Source: Salinispora cortesiana (GTDB taxonomy: Bacteria > Actinomycetota > Actinomycetes > Mycobacteriales > Micromonosporaceae). From it: DNA of 64,000 nt. The stretch lies in NCBI RefSeq assembly GCF_000484695.1, contig NZ_AXVR01000021.1:1-64000 (forward strand). Direction: 5' to 3'. Positions 44,458-53,080 of the stretch are shown piece by piece. The first letter of the stretch is position 1. Each line of letters opens with the position of its first letter. Under the pieces are notes generated by a model that had not been told where the DNA came from, ran no database searches, and was given only the letters and a program-made list of their open reading frames with translations. Position numbers and translations under genes: made by a program.

Positions 44458-46254
44458 CTAGTCGGTGGTCGGATCGGTCAGCCGCCAGGCGGCGTTGATC
44501 AAACCGATGTGGGACAGGGCCTGCGGGGTGTTGCCGAGCTGCGCGCCGGTGTGCGGGTCGATCTGCTCGCTGAGCAGCCCGACATCGTTGGCGTACCCGG
44601 CCGCCCGCTCGAACAGCGCCCCAGCACGCTTCCGCTCCCCGGCCAGCACCAGGCACTCGACCAGTAGGAAGGTGCAGAGCAGGAAGCCGGCCGGGTCGGT
44701 CTCCCACCGCCGGATCAGCCCACCCCCGGCACCCAGGACCCGCTCCACCACGTCGATCGTGGCCCGCATCCGCGGATCGGTGGCCGGAAGGAAGCCCACG
44801 ACCGGCAGGAACAACACGGAGGCGTCCAGCTCGTCGGAGCCGAACGCCCCGGTGTACGCGCCGGCCCGCGCACTCCATCCCGACCGCAGCACGGTGTCCC
44901 GGATCTCGTCACGGATCGTCGCCCAACGGTGGGGATCCGCGCGCTCACCGAGCCGGGGCGCCAACGCCACCGCCCGGTCCAGCGCCACCCAGCAGAGCAC
45001 CTTCGACGACAGGTAGTGCCGATCAACGTCCCGGGTCTCCCACATGCCGCGGTCCGGCAACCGCCAGGTCTCGGCGACCTGCTCGGTCAGCCCGCACACC
45101 ATCTCGCGCACCTCATAGTCGAGGGGATCGCCAAGCAGGTGGTGCAGGCGCCACACCGCCGCCACCACCTCACCGGGTACGTCGAGCTGCCGCTGCCGCC
45201 AGGCGTCGTTGCCGAACCGCACCGGGCGGCTGTCCGCATACCCGCGCAGGTGCTCCGCGACATGCTCGGAGATGTCCCGCTCCCCCGCCAGCCCAAAGAG
45301 CACCGGCACCGGCTCAGCGCCGACCCGGCCGATCGAATGCGCCGCCCAGGTAAACAACCGGGACGCCTCCGCCGGGCAGGCCGCCACCCAGAGGGCGCGC
45401 AGCGTCATCGAGAAGTCGCGCAGCCAGGCGTACCGGTAGTCGTAGTTGCGGTCTCCGCCGAGCTGCTCCGGCAGGGAGGTGGTGAGCGCCGCGGCGACCG
45501 CGCCACTGCGGGCATAGGTGAGCCCGGTGAGCACGACCGCGCTGTGCCGCACCAGCTCCGGGTAGCACCCCTGGTACCGGTGGGTCTCCCGGAATGCCTC
45601 CCACGCCTGCACCGTCTCGGCCAGCATGGCCGACGGATCCAGCCGCACCGACGGCGCACCGTACGCTGGCCGGTAGCCGGCGGCGAAGCCGACAGTCTCG
45701 CCGGCGGCGACCTCGAACTCGGTATGCACCCGGTCCGTCCCGGCGCACAGGGTCAGCGAGTCCGAACAGAACTCCACCACCGTCGCGCCGGCCACGGCCG
45801 ACACCGTCCCGCCCGGCTGGTCGTGCAGGTACGGGGTGAGCAGTCCGTGGTCAGGGCGGGGCGCGAAGTCCGACGCCAGCCGGACCCGCCCGGAAAGCCC
45901 CTCGACGCACCGGAGCAACACCGCGGGCGAGTTCAGGCCAAGCTGGTGCCCCCGCGCCCCGCGCTCGGCGGCGAGCGCGTCGGTGACCGCGACGCTCCCC
46001 TGCGGCGTGTGGTGGACGGTACGCAGCACCAGGGTCTCCGGCCGGTACGCGCGCTCCACCCGCCACCCGGGACGGTCCGCGCCAACCGGCGCCAGCCGCC
46101 AGTGGCCCGCCGCTGGGTCGAGGAGCCGCCCGAAGACCGCGGGAGAGTCGAACCGATCCGGGCACCACCAGTCGATGGAGCCGTTCCGGCCGACCAGCGC
46201 GCCGGAGCGACAGTCGGACAGGAAGCCGTAGTCGGAAATCGTCGGCTGGTCCAC
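44458..46254 (-). CDS. Glycoside hydrolase family 15 enzyme (trehalase-like)
   Basis: 598 residues. An N-terminal beta-domain (ISDYGFLSDCRSGALVGRNGSIDWWCPDRFDSPAVFGRLLDPAAGHW) precedes an (alpha/alpha)6 barrel with GGDRNYDYRYAWLRDFSMTLRALW, DRGMWETRD and WSARAGAYTGAFG. Acid residues Asp/Glu at WLRD and MWETRD fit the catalytic or substrate sites. No signal peptide is present, so it is cytoplasmic. The actinobacterial group of this fold includes trehalases and glucan/dextran glucohydrolases, and the substrate cannot be fixed. GTG 46254 is the start. Confidence 0.85.
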   Translation of the reverse strand: MDQPTISDYGFLSDCRSGALVGRNGSIDWWCPDRFDSPAVFGRLLDPAAGHWRLAPVGADRPGWRVERAYRPETLVLRTVHHTPQGSVAVTDALAAERGARGHQLGLNSPAVLLRCVEGLSGRVRLASDFAPRPDHGLLTPYLHDQPGGTVSAVAGATVVEFCSDSLTLCAGTDRVHTEFEVAAGETVGFAAGYRPAYGAPSVRLDPSAMLAETVQAWEAFRETHRYQGCYPELVRHSAVVLTGLTYARSGAVAAALTTSLPEQLGGDRNYDYRYAWLRDFSMTLRALWVAACPAEASRLFTWAAHSIGRVGAEPVPVLFGLAGERDISEHVAEHLRGYADSRPVRFGNDAWRQRQLDVPGEVVAAVWRLHHLLGDPLDYEVREMVCGLTEQVAETWRLPDRGMWETRDVDRHYLSSKVLCWVALDRAVALAPRLGERADPHRWATIRDEIRDTVLRSGWSARAGAYTGAFGSDELDASVLFLPVVGFLPATDPRMRATIDVVERVLGAGGGLIRRWETDPAGFLLCTFLLVECLVLAGERKRAGALFERAAGYANDVGLLSEQIDPHTGAQLGNTPQALSHIGLINAAWRLTDPTTD

Positions 46255-46280
46255 CTACCGCGGATACCCCGAACCCGCCC

Positions 46281-46343
46281 GGTCAGGCCGGTTCGGCGCG
46301 GTCCGCACCTCGGACGGTCAGGCCGGTTCGGCGCGGTCCGCAC
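46281..46343. repeat. 28-bp direct repeat in a 388-base non-coding gap
   Basis: GGTCAGGCCGGTTCGGCGCG with eight further bases occurs at 46281-46308 and again at 46316-46343, 35 bases apart. It lies in the gap 46255-46642 between GH15 and the HesB-like gene. No gene, tRNA or known element was seen in the rest of that gap, although it is GC-rich with several partial palindromes. Confidence 0.8.
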
Positions 46344-46642
46344 TTCGCCGCGGTCCCGCCGTTTGCGCCTGCGCTGGGCGGGAAGAGTCTGCCGACCGGC
46401 CCTTCGGCCTCCAGCCCGGCCGTACTGATCCGGTCTCGCCAAGTCCCCGCTGGTGTACCGCCGTACGGCTGCGCTGGTGGGAGACGGCCAGAGTGCGGCG
46501 ACGTACCGATCCGGGTCGGACGGCACCGTGCGCCCGTTGCCCCACCGCCGCCTGCGCAGCGGTGGGGCGCTCGGGTGTAGGGCCCGTCAACGGGCTGCGC
46601 CGGCTCCGGTCGGGCGCCCCAACACACCGAGGGAAGCTCGGA

Positions 46643-46924
46643 TCACGGCTGCTCGGTGAAGCCGAACTGCACGATGCCCTCCTCGTCAACGGTCACGTCC
46701 ACAGCGGCGTCCCCGAGCAGCTCGGCCGCGTCCGAGTCGAGGAAAATCCGGGCGCCCTGGTTGTCCACCACCTGGTCACCGGCGACGGGGCCCTCGACCA
46801 GTTGCACCGTGAGCGAGCCCTCCTCCGGGTCGGCGGCGATCCGGACCCCGCCGTCATTCGCGACGTCCTGCTGATTGGCGAGGTCTCGGATCACCAACAC
46901 GGCGTTGTCGGTCATGGTCAGCAT
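46643..46924 (-). CDS. HesB/IscA-like protein lacking cysteine
   Basis: 93 residues with the beta-rich pattern of A-type Fe-S scaffolds (VRIAADPEEGSLTVQLVEGPVAGDQVVDNQGARIFLDSDAAELLGDAAVDVTVDEEGIVQFGF). However, there is no cysteine at all, so the metal/cluster-binding Cys of IscA are missing. It therefore cannot be a classical scaffold. ATG 46924 has GAGGAG upstream with good spacing. Acidic (many Asp/Glu). Function unknown; an adhesin/HesB-domain relative is my best family guess. Confidence 0.7.
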   Translation of the reverse strand: MLTMTDNAVLVIRDLANQQDVANDGGVRIAADPEEGSLTVQLVEGPVAGDQVVDNQGARIFLDSDAAELLGDAAVDVTVDEEGIVQFGFTEQP

Positions 46925-47146
46925 GGCGGAGCTCCTCGTGGTCCTGGGATTCGCCACCGGCCGCAGATGGGGCCGGGGAACCGGCGGCGATCGCCGCCAT
47001 GGCCCGGGACCGCGATGGGTCCCGCACGCCAACGGTGCCCCCTGGCGGGGCCTGCGTCATCCCGGGCCGCCACCCCGTACCTGATCGGGTGAAAACCAGT
47101 GCTTCAGCCCACCGATCGGGGCCACCGTGCTAATGCCGGGGGACGG

Positions 47147-47578
47147 TCAGCTCCGCTCGAGGACCACCACCGGGATCTCCCGGTCGGTCCGGGCCTGGTA
47201 GTTGTCGTAATCCGGCCAGATCGCCGCCATCGTGGCCCACATTCGCGGCTTCTCCGCCGGGCTCGCCACCCGCGCCCGGGCGGTGAACCGCTCCGCACCG
47301 ACCTGCACCTCGACCCGCGGATCGTCGCGCAGGTTGAGATACCAGGAAGGATTGTTCGGCGCGCCGCCCTGAGAGGCGACCAGCAGGTACGCGTCGCTGT
47401 CGCGGCCGTAGATGAGCGCGGTACGCCGCAGCGAACCGCTCCGCCGCCCCCGGGTGGTCAGCAGCAGCGTGAACACCCCGGGCTGCCACTCGTGCCCGTC
47501 CGCGCCATCGGTTCGTTCGTACCGCGCGATGTGGTCGGCCACCCAGTCCGTGGAACTGTCCTGCACCTGCTCGGCCAT
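47147..47578 (-). CDS. F420-dependent (DUF385/Ddn-type) nitroreductase-family protein
   Basis: 143 residues in the split-beta-barrel deazaflavin-dependent group. RGRRSGSLRRTALIYGRDSDAYLLVASQGGAPNNPSWYLNLRDDPRVEVQVG matches Ddn/FDOR-A proteins of mycobacteria. Cofactor F420 use is inferred from the family. ATG 47578 was chosen. The substrate may be quinones or other redox-active molecules. Confidence 0.87.
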   Translation of the reverse strand: MAEQVQDSSTDWVADHIARYERTDGADGHEWQPGVFTLLLTTRGRRSGSLRRTALIYGRDSDAYLLVASQGGAPNNPSWYLNLRDDPRVEVQVGAERFTARARVASPAEKPRMWATMAAIWPDYDNYQARTDREIPVVVLERS

Positions 47579-47715
47579 CAACGACTCCCATCCTTCACGA
47601 TCGATCTGTTGCTCTTACGCTATCCCGTCCCGCGGCCACCGACCGGTTCGCCCGGTCCGCGCGGCGGAAGCCGGGCGGCTCCAGTCAGCGCGGCACTGCG
47701 GCCGGGCGGCTCCGG

Positions 47716-48309
47716 TCAGCCGATCCGAAAGCCGATCGCCTGGGCCAACACCACCGCCTGCTCGGCGCTGACGATCGCCCCGGCCCGCTCAACCTCGATC
47801 GGATCAAGGTCGGTGAGGTCGCTGCCGCGCAGGTCGGCGCGGGACAGCTTGGCGTGCTGCAACTGCGCCCCGGACAGGTCGACCCCGGTGACCGTCGCAC
47901 CGCTCAGATCCGCTCGGGTCAGGTCGGCCTCGCGCATCCGGACGTCAACGATGCGCGCACCACGCAGGTCGGCGCCCGGAAGCGCGACGAATGACCAGTC
48001 ACCACCGACGATCGTCAACGGCCGCAGGTCACACTGGTCGAAGGTGCTGCCGACCAGCTTGCAGCCGGTGAACTCGGCGGCGAAGAAGTTGCAGCGGCGA
48101 AAGACGCAGCGCGTGAAGGCCGTGTTGACGTGTCGGGAGGCGTTGAAGCTGACATTGCCGAACGTGCACCCGGTGAAGAGCGCGCCACGGGTGGTCGCCT
48201 CGGTCAGGTCGACCCGCTCAAAACGGCAGCCGACGTAGTGCCGATCGGCGATCTCCTCGCCATACCAATCCTCGTCGCGGAGGGTTTCCCCATCGTGCTG
48301 ATCCAGCAT
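47716..48309 (-). CDS. Pentapeptide-repeat protein
   Basis: 197 residues built mostly of A(D/N)LxX five-residue repeats (ADLRGARIVDVRMREADLTRADLSGATVTGVDLSGAQLQHAKLSRADLRGSDLT), which form a right-handed quadrilateral beta-helix. Some such proteins mimic DNA and protect gyrase (Qnr/MfpA). The N-terminal part (CRFERVDLTEATTRGALFTGCTF) has the same repeat. TAGCCT (48316-48321) is 6 bases from ATG 48309: leaderless. Confidence 0.88.
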   Translation of the reverse strand: MLDQHDGETLRDEDWYGEEIADRHYVGCRFERVDLTEATTRGALFTGCTFGNVSFNASRHVNTAFTRCVFRRCNFFAAEFTGCKLVGSTFDQCDLRPLTIVGGDWSFVALPGADLRGARIVDVRMREADLTRADLSGATVTGVDLSGAQLQHAKLSRADLRGSDLTDLDPIEVERAGAIVSAEQAVVLAQAIGFRIG

Positions 48310-48456
48310 CGCGCCAGGCTACTAACCGGCACCGACAACAACGACCGGCCGAACCGGCACAGCAGCGACGCTCCGCTGCCGGGCTTCGGCGTGGCCACCC
48401 GGGTCGAGATCAGCGTTCCCCGGGCGGTGGCCGGGCGGTATCCCTAGCCTGGGGGC

Positions 48457-49098
48457 GTGGGCAACATCGTCGTCTTCGGGGCGGGCGGAACCGCGGGCTC
48501 CCAGATCGCCCAGGAGGCGTTCCACCGCGGGCACCGGGTCACCGCCGCGGTACGCCGGCCAGAGGCCACCTCGTACCTACCGGCAGGGGTGCAGGTGGTA
48601 ACCGGGGACGCGACCAGCGAACGGAGCGTACGGGAGTTGGCCCCGGAGGCGGACGCGCTGGTGGTGGCGATCGGTGGCGGGGAACGCAGCCTCTGGCTCG
48701 ACGCGGCGCGAACGCTGGTCAGCGCGGTACGCGAGACGCCGAACCCGCCCCGGATCATCCACCTGGGTGGCGGGGCCACGCTCTGCACCCCGCGCGGCGG
48801 CCGGTTCCTGGATGAGCCCGACTTTCCCCAGGAGTACCGGGACGCGGCGCTGGGCCAGGCCGACGCCCTGGCGTACTACCGGTCCGCGGCCGACGGGGTG
48901 CGCTGGACGTACGTCTCGCCACCGCCGCTGGAGTTCCACCCCGGCGCCCGGACCGGGCACTACCGCACCGGCGGGGACCACCCGGTAACCGATCACGAGG
49001 GCCGGTCGGTCCTCAGCTACCAGGACATGGCCGTCGCGATCGTTGACGAGATCGAGAACCCACGGCACGAGAACACCCGCTTCACCGCCGCCTACTGA
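48457..49098 (+). CDS. NAD(P)-binding NmrA-like Rossmann-fold protein
   Basis: 213 residues. IVVFGAGGTAGSQIAQEAFHRGH is the dinucleotide-binding motif, and PPRIIHLGGGATL, a conserved middle and QDMAVAIVDEIENP follow. It resembles short, atypical SDR/NmrA-type reductases. Function unknown. GTG 48457 is 6 bases after TAGCCT (48445-48450): leaderless. Its last bases overlap the end of the convergent HC-dyad gene by 7 bases. Confidence 0.82.
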   Translation: MGNIVVFGAGGTAGSQIAQEAFHRGHRVTAAVRRPEATSYLPAGVQVVTGDATSERSVRELAPEADALVVAIGGGERSLWLDAARTLVSAVRETPNPPRIIHLGGGATLCTPRGGRFLDEPDFPQEYRDAALGQADALAYYRSAADGVRWTYVSPPPLEFHPGARTGHYRTGGDHPVTDHEGRSVLSYQDMAVAIVDEIENPRHENTRFTAAY

Positions 49099-49751
49099 CC
49101 CGTTACCGCCGGCCTGATGGTCGGCGGGCGCGGCGGACGGGCGGGCTGAACGGGCACCCGGGGGCGGACCGGCGGGCGCCAGGCACGGCCACTGGCGTAG
49201 ATCACCCGGAAGCCGAGGTACGAGGCGAGTGGCGCCCAGTGCGCCGAGCCCATCCGCAGCTCGGCCGCGTTGTGCCGCTGCCCGTTGGCGAGCACGTCGA
49301 GCAGGACGGTCTCGAAGGCGGCGGACTCCACCCAGTCGACCTCCCGGGTGAAGCCGCAGATCAGAGCCGCACCGGTGGACTCCAGGAACGCTCGCAGCAC
49401 GGCATCGTTGGCCCGCAGCACCGAGCAGCTGCCGAAGTAGAGGCGCCGTCCCTCGCAGCGGCCAGCCATCAGCTCGGCCACGTCGGTGAGGGCCACCGAC
49501 TCCCAGTCGGTCAGGCGCAGCCGGCTGGGCTCCCCATGGGTGGCGAAGAAGCCCACCCGGTAGTCGGCGTACTGCTTGAGCAGCCAACGGTCAACGAAAT
49601 AGAACAATTCGTCCCGTGTCGCCGCGTCCTTGTGGATAAACCGGATCCGGCTCAGCCGCTCCAACAGTTCCAGGGTGGGTAGGACGGAACCGCGCTCGTT
49701 GAGGTCACGGTGCCACTGGCCCTCGACGCAGAAGACACCACCGCGCGCCAC
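49092..49751 (-). CDS. Possible caspase/CHAT-like protein with His/Cys dyad
   Basis: 219 residues. The core YRVGFFATHGEPSRLRL... LYFGSCSVLRANDAVLRAFL places a His-Gly and, ~40 residues on, a Ser-Cys-Ser in the order and spacing of the catalytic His and Cys of clan CD (caspase/CHAT) proteases. CGFTREVDWVESAAFETVLL follows. GTG 49751 was selected because GAGGGGAGG stands 6-8 bases upstream. The C-terminus is a Pro/Arg-rich tail. No family name is certain. It has no signal peptide, and no obvious partner lies beside it. Confidence 0.65.
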   Translation of the reverse strand: MARGGVFCVEGQWHRDLNERGSVLPTLELLERLSRIRFIHKDAATRDELFYFVDRWLLKQYADYRVGFFATHGEPSRLRLTDWESVALTDVAELMAGRCEGRRLYFGSCSVLRANDAVLRAFLESTGAALICGFTREVDWVESAAFETVLLDVLANGQRHNAAELRMGSAHWAPLASYLGFRVIYASGRAWRPPVRPRVPVQPARPPRPPTIRPAVTGQ

Positions 49752-49894
49752 CTGGCACCTCCCCTCGTCGGCGGCGCCGACGTTACCGGCTAAGTGGCGG
49801 CGGGCCGGGCTATCACCGCCTGGTGTGGCGCGACGGGGACGTGGCACCCGCGAGGCGAACGTGGTGATCAGTCCCGGTAGACCCGGGCGATGCC

Positions 49895-49930
49895 CCGGTG
49901 TCGGGGTCGCCGCGACGACCCCGACACCGG
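49895..49930 (-). terminator. Strong terminator of the DHA2 exporter
   Basis: A 15-bp perfect stem CCGGTGTCGGGGTCG/CGACCCCGACACCGG with a 6-base loop begins 4 bases from the exporter stop. Confidence 0.85.
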
Positions 49931-49933
49931 AGT

Positions 49934-51529
49934 TCAGTGGACAACCACCGGCGTGCTCGATGCGTCCGGCTGGTCGTCGCGCGACTGCGACCGTTCCCGC
50001 CGCCGCGGCAGGAACGCGGCCGGGACGAAGGTGACCAGCACCAGCGCGAAGGCCACCCAGAACGTGGTGGCGAAGGAGTCGGCGGCGAAGGCGAGTCCGC
50101 GCTCGATGAGTGTCGGGTCGGGGACCTGCTGGGCCAGTTCCGGCTGCCGCTGGGCGGCGATCGCCAGGCCCGCCTCGGTGACCGGCTCACCGTTCGGACC
50201 GGTCAGGCCGGGGATCTGCCGGGATCCGTTCAACTCGTTGGTGAGGATCACCGACATCACCGCCGCGCCGACCGAACCACCGATCTGCTGAATGATGTTC
50301 AACAGGGTGGAGCCGCGGGCTACCTCCGGCCCGGTCAGCGTCCGCAGCGCGGAGGTCATGATCGGCATCATCGTGCCGCCCATGCCCAGACCCATGACGA
50401 ACAACGAGCCACAGATCAACAGGTACGAGGTGTCGGGACCGACCTGCGTGAAGGTGAAGAACCCGGCGGCGATCAGCACCAACGCGAACGGCACCGTTCG
50501 CCCCACCGGCACCCGGTCGGCGAGCGTCCCGGCGATCGGCATCGTCACCATCGCACCGATGCCCTGCGGCGCGATGAGGAGGCCGGCGTGCAGGGTCGAC
50601 TCCCCGCGAACCTGCAGGAAGTAGCTCGGGAAGAGCAGACCGGCGCCCATGAACGCAATAATGAACACGAACATCGTCACCGACGCCACGGCCAGCCGGC
50701 GGTTCCGGAACAGCCGCAGGTCGAGGAGCGGGTGCCGGGGCTTGAACGAGTAGCAGACGAAGGAGACCACCAGCGCGGCGCCGATCAGCATCGGCACCCA
50801 CACCTCGGGGTCGGCGAAGGTGCCCACCTCGGGCAGCGTGGAGACGCCATAGAGGAAGAGCGCCAGCCCCGGGGAGAGCATCAGCATGCCGAGGAAGTCG
50901 AACGACTCGGACGGCTCCGGAGCGTCCTTCGGGAGGGCCAGCTGCGCGTAGACCAGGGCAAGCAGCCCGATCGGCAAGTTGATCAGGAAGATCCAGTGCC
51001 AGCTGGCCACGTCGATCAGCCAGCCGCCAAGGATCGGCCCACCGATCGGACCGAGCAACATCGGGATGCCCAGGACGGCCATCAACCGGCCGATTCGGTG
51101 CGGCCCCGCCGCCCGGGTCATGATCGTCATGCCGATCGGCATCAGCATGCCGCCGCCGAGGCCCTGCAGCACCCGGTACGCGATCAGCTCGCTGATCGTG
51201 TCGGCGGTGGCGCAGAGACCGGACCCGATGGTGAACAGGGCCAGGGCGATCATGTAGAGGCGTTTGGTGCCGAACCGGTTGGCCGCCCACCCGCTCAGCG
51301 GAATCACCGTGGCCAGGGCGAGGGTGTAGCCGGTCATCGTCCACGCGACCCGGGCGTAGGACGCGTCAAACTCACTCTGGAAGGTCGGTAGCGCGACGCT
51401 GACCACCGTCACGTCGAGGATCGCCATGATCGCGCCGAGCACGACCACGCCCGCCACCTTGAGCACCGCGGCGTCAAGCTTGTCCGATGTCGCGCCCGGC
51501 TGGGGGGACGCGACCGATTGTTGTGTCAC
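49934..51529 (-). CDS. DHA2-family (EmrB/QacA-like) drug:H+ antiporter
   Basis: 531 residues with 14 predicted helices. Motifs: LDVTVVSVALPTF (helix 1), GWAANRFGTKRLYMIALALFTIGSGLCA, RVLQGLGGGMLMP and GPIGGPILGGWLIDVASWHWIFLINLPIG. The substrate is unknown; this family pumps dyes and antibiotics. It has a GTG start with AGGAGAAT upstream. A strong terminator follows. No regulator lies adjacent. Confidence 0.9.
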   Translation of the reverse strand: MTQQSVASPQPGATSDKLDAAVLKVAGVVVLGAIMAILDVTVVSVALPTFQSEFDASYARVAWTMTGYTLALATVIPLSGWAANRFGTKRLYMIALALFTIGSGLCATADTISELIAYRVLQGLGGGMLMPIGMTIMTRAAGPHRIGRLMAVLGIPMLLGPIGGPILGGWLIDVASWHWIFLINLPIGLLALVYAQLALPKDAPEPSESFDFLGMLMLSPGLALFLYGVSTLPEVGTFADPEVWVPMLIGAALVVSFVCYSFKPRHPLLDLRLFRNRRLAVASVTMFVFIIAFMGAGLLFPSYFLQVRGESTLHAGLLIAPQGIGAMVTMPIAGTLADRVPVGRTVPFALVLIAAGFFTFTQVGPDTSYLLICGSLFVMGLGMGGTMMPIMTSALRTLTGPEVARGSTLLNIIQQIGGSVGAAVMSVILTNELNGSRQIPGLTGPNGEPVTEAGLAIAAQRQPELAQQVPDPTLIERGLAFAADSFATTFWVAFALVLVTFVPAAFLPRRRERSQSRDDQPDASSTPVVVH

Positions 51530-51850
51530 GGATTCTCCTGATGTCGGTTCGACCGAAGGGAGGTTGCTGCAGGCACGCCACGGCGCCCGCCACGGGCAGC
51601 GGGTGGCCAGGAACGAGCGGAACCGCAGGAAGACTAGCCCTCTCCACCGACAGCCCGCCGTCGAATTTGACGCTCCCTGAAGCCCGCCGGCAGGTGTTCC
51701 TCGTCACGGCGTGGCCGCCCCGGGCGGCGATGTCGAAATCCCCGCCCCCGCTCCGTCCCACCCGCGAAACCAGGACGACCGAGCGGAGGCGCGGGCCCAG
51801 GCTACGCCCTCCCCTCCCGGCAGCCGCAAACGAGCACCAAAGGGAGCGAC
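51530..51850. other. Gene-free gap of 321 bases
   Basis: Between the DHA2 exporter and the reductase remnant I see no gene, RNA or repeat. It should hold the promoters of the flanking divergent genes. Confidence 0.5.
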
Positions 51851-52090
51851 ATGCGAAAGCTCATCGTGGTCAGTGCCATGTCGATGGACGGCTTCTACGA
51901 CGGCCCCGGCAGCGGCGTGACAGTGCCGATGGAGAACTGTTTCGGCACCTACAACCTCGAGCGGATCCAGGCAGCCGACACCGTACTGCTCGGCGCGAAC
52001 TCCTACGCGATGTTCTCCAACTACTGGCCCGGCGTCGCCGACACCGTCCTACTCCAGTACGGCGTACAGCAACCATCCGCGCAGCGGTGA
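51851..52090 (+). pseudogene. Truncated dihydrofolate reductase-like (RibD C-terminal) protein
   Basis: 79 residues starting MRKLIVVSAMSMDGFYDGPG and continuing AADTVLLGANSYAMFSNYWPG, the N-terminal third of the DHFR-like RibD_C domain. The family is normally about 190 residues, and after ...NYWPGVADTVLL the sequence loses the match and stops. Probably a remnant after a deletion or frameshift. AGGGAG upstream is a normal SD. Confidence 0.75.
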
Positions 52091-52272
52091 GCCACCCGGC
52101 GTACGACACGGCGACCCGCACCCGCCTTTGTCCGGGACCGCGGACCCGACCGTGAGTTCCGCGGCCCTCCGCCGCCACCCGGTCCGCGAACAGCCAGGCG
52201 GCTGAGGCGTATCCGGGTGGCGAGCGGGTACCAAGGGGGCGGGCCGCGGGTGCCCTGAAAGGTGGTGCGGGC

Positions 52273-52596
52273 GTGGCGAAATATCTCTTCCAAGCGACCT
52301 ATACCGTCCAGGGGGTGGCGGGGCTGGGTGAGCAGGGTGGAACGGTACGGGCAGAGGTGGTCCGGGCGCTGATCGAGAACGCTGGCGGGCGGGTGGAGTC
52401 GTTGTACTTCGCGATCGGCAAACACGACCTCTTCGTCTCCTGCGAGGTGCCGGACAACATGACCACCGCCGCGCTCGGCATCGCCGCCCAGGCGAGCGGG
52501 GGAGTGAGAGCCGAGGTCATCCCGCTGATTACGCCAGAGGAGATCGACGAAGCAGCGCAGACGCCGGTCACCTACCAGCCGCCGGGTCAGGCGTGA
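52273..52596 (+). CDS. GYD-domain protein
   Basis: 107 residues. KYLFQATYTVQGVAGLGEQGG, then VESLYFAIGKHDLFVSCEVPDNMTTAALGIAAQASGGVRAEVIPLIT matches the GYD (G-Y/H-D) dimeric alpha/beta barrel family. Function unknown. GTG 52273 was chosen for the family-like start. Confidence 0.82.
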   Translation: MAKYLFQATYTVQGVAGLGEQGGTVRAEVVRALIENAGGRVESLYFAIGKHDLFVSCEVPDNMTTAALGIAAQASGGVRAEVIPLITPEEIDEAAQTPVTYQPPGQA

Positions 52597-52702
52597 AGCA
52601 CCCCGTCCGTCGGTCGGCCGAGCTGCCACGCACCCGGTGCCGGAGTAGCGCGTACTGCTGAACGCAGCGGCGTAGCGGCCCCGGCGGCAGCACGGCCGGC
52701 TC

Positions 52703-53060
52703 CTACACGATCTCGTCCACCGTGAACTGCTCCCGGGTCAGGTCGATCTCCACCCCTCCGGGGAGGCGGTTCCACAGGTGCATGTCCTGTTTGGACCCAT
52801 CCCGCCGCGGCACCACTGCGCACAGCAGCTCGCCGCCGATCAGCTCACGCAGCACGAGCGCCGTCACGCCGCACTGCCCACGGGCCGGGTTCGTCGCGGC
52901 CTGTGGGCAGGTCAACCGGATCGCAGGTCTCGGCCGACCAGGAAGCCCGGAATGCACGGTCGATGTCGGTCAGCGGCGCCGGGTCGAACTCGGCCAGTGC
53001 GGCACGGTCAGTCTCGGCCAGAGAAGCTCGATCAGTCTCGGCCAGCGAAGTCAACAGCAT
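52703..53060 (-). pseudogene. YunG-like protein, frameshifted
   Basis: The C-terminal part NPARGQCGVTALVLRELIGGELLCAV...DMHLWNRLPGGVEIDLTREQF matches a YunG-type family. The N-terminal part LTDIDRAFRASWSAETCDPVDLP lies in another frame, and the two join at about 52895-52905 after removing one base (CCCACAGGCCGCG context). Upstream, LAETDRASLAETDRAALAEFDP consists of three ~24-base repeats. The gene is either disrupted or affected by a sequencing error. Start ATG 53060 is tentative. Confidence 0.65.
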
Positions 53061-53080
53061 GCTCGGACCCTGCCAGCGGG

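Noticed and set aside
49898..51391. Plus-strand 497-codon open frame
   Set aside because: A Gln/His/Arg-rich shadow of the DHA2 exporter with no motif.
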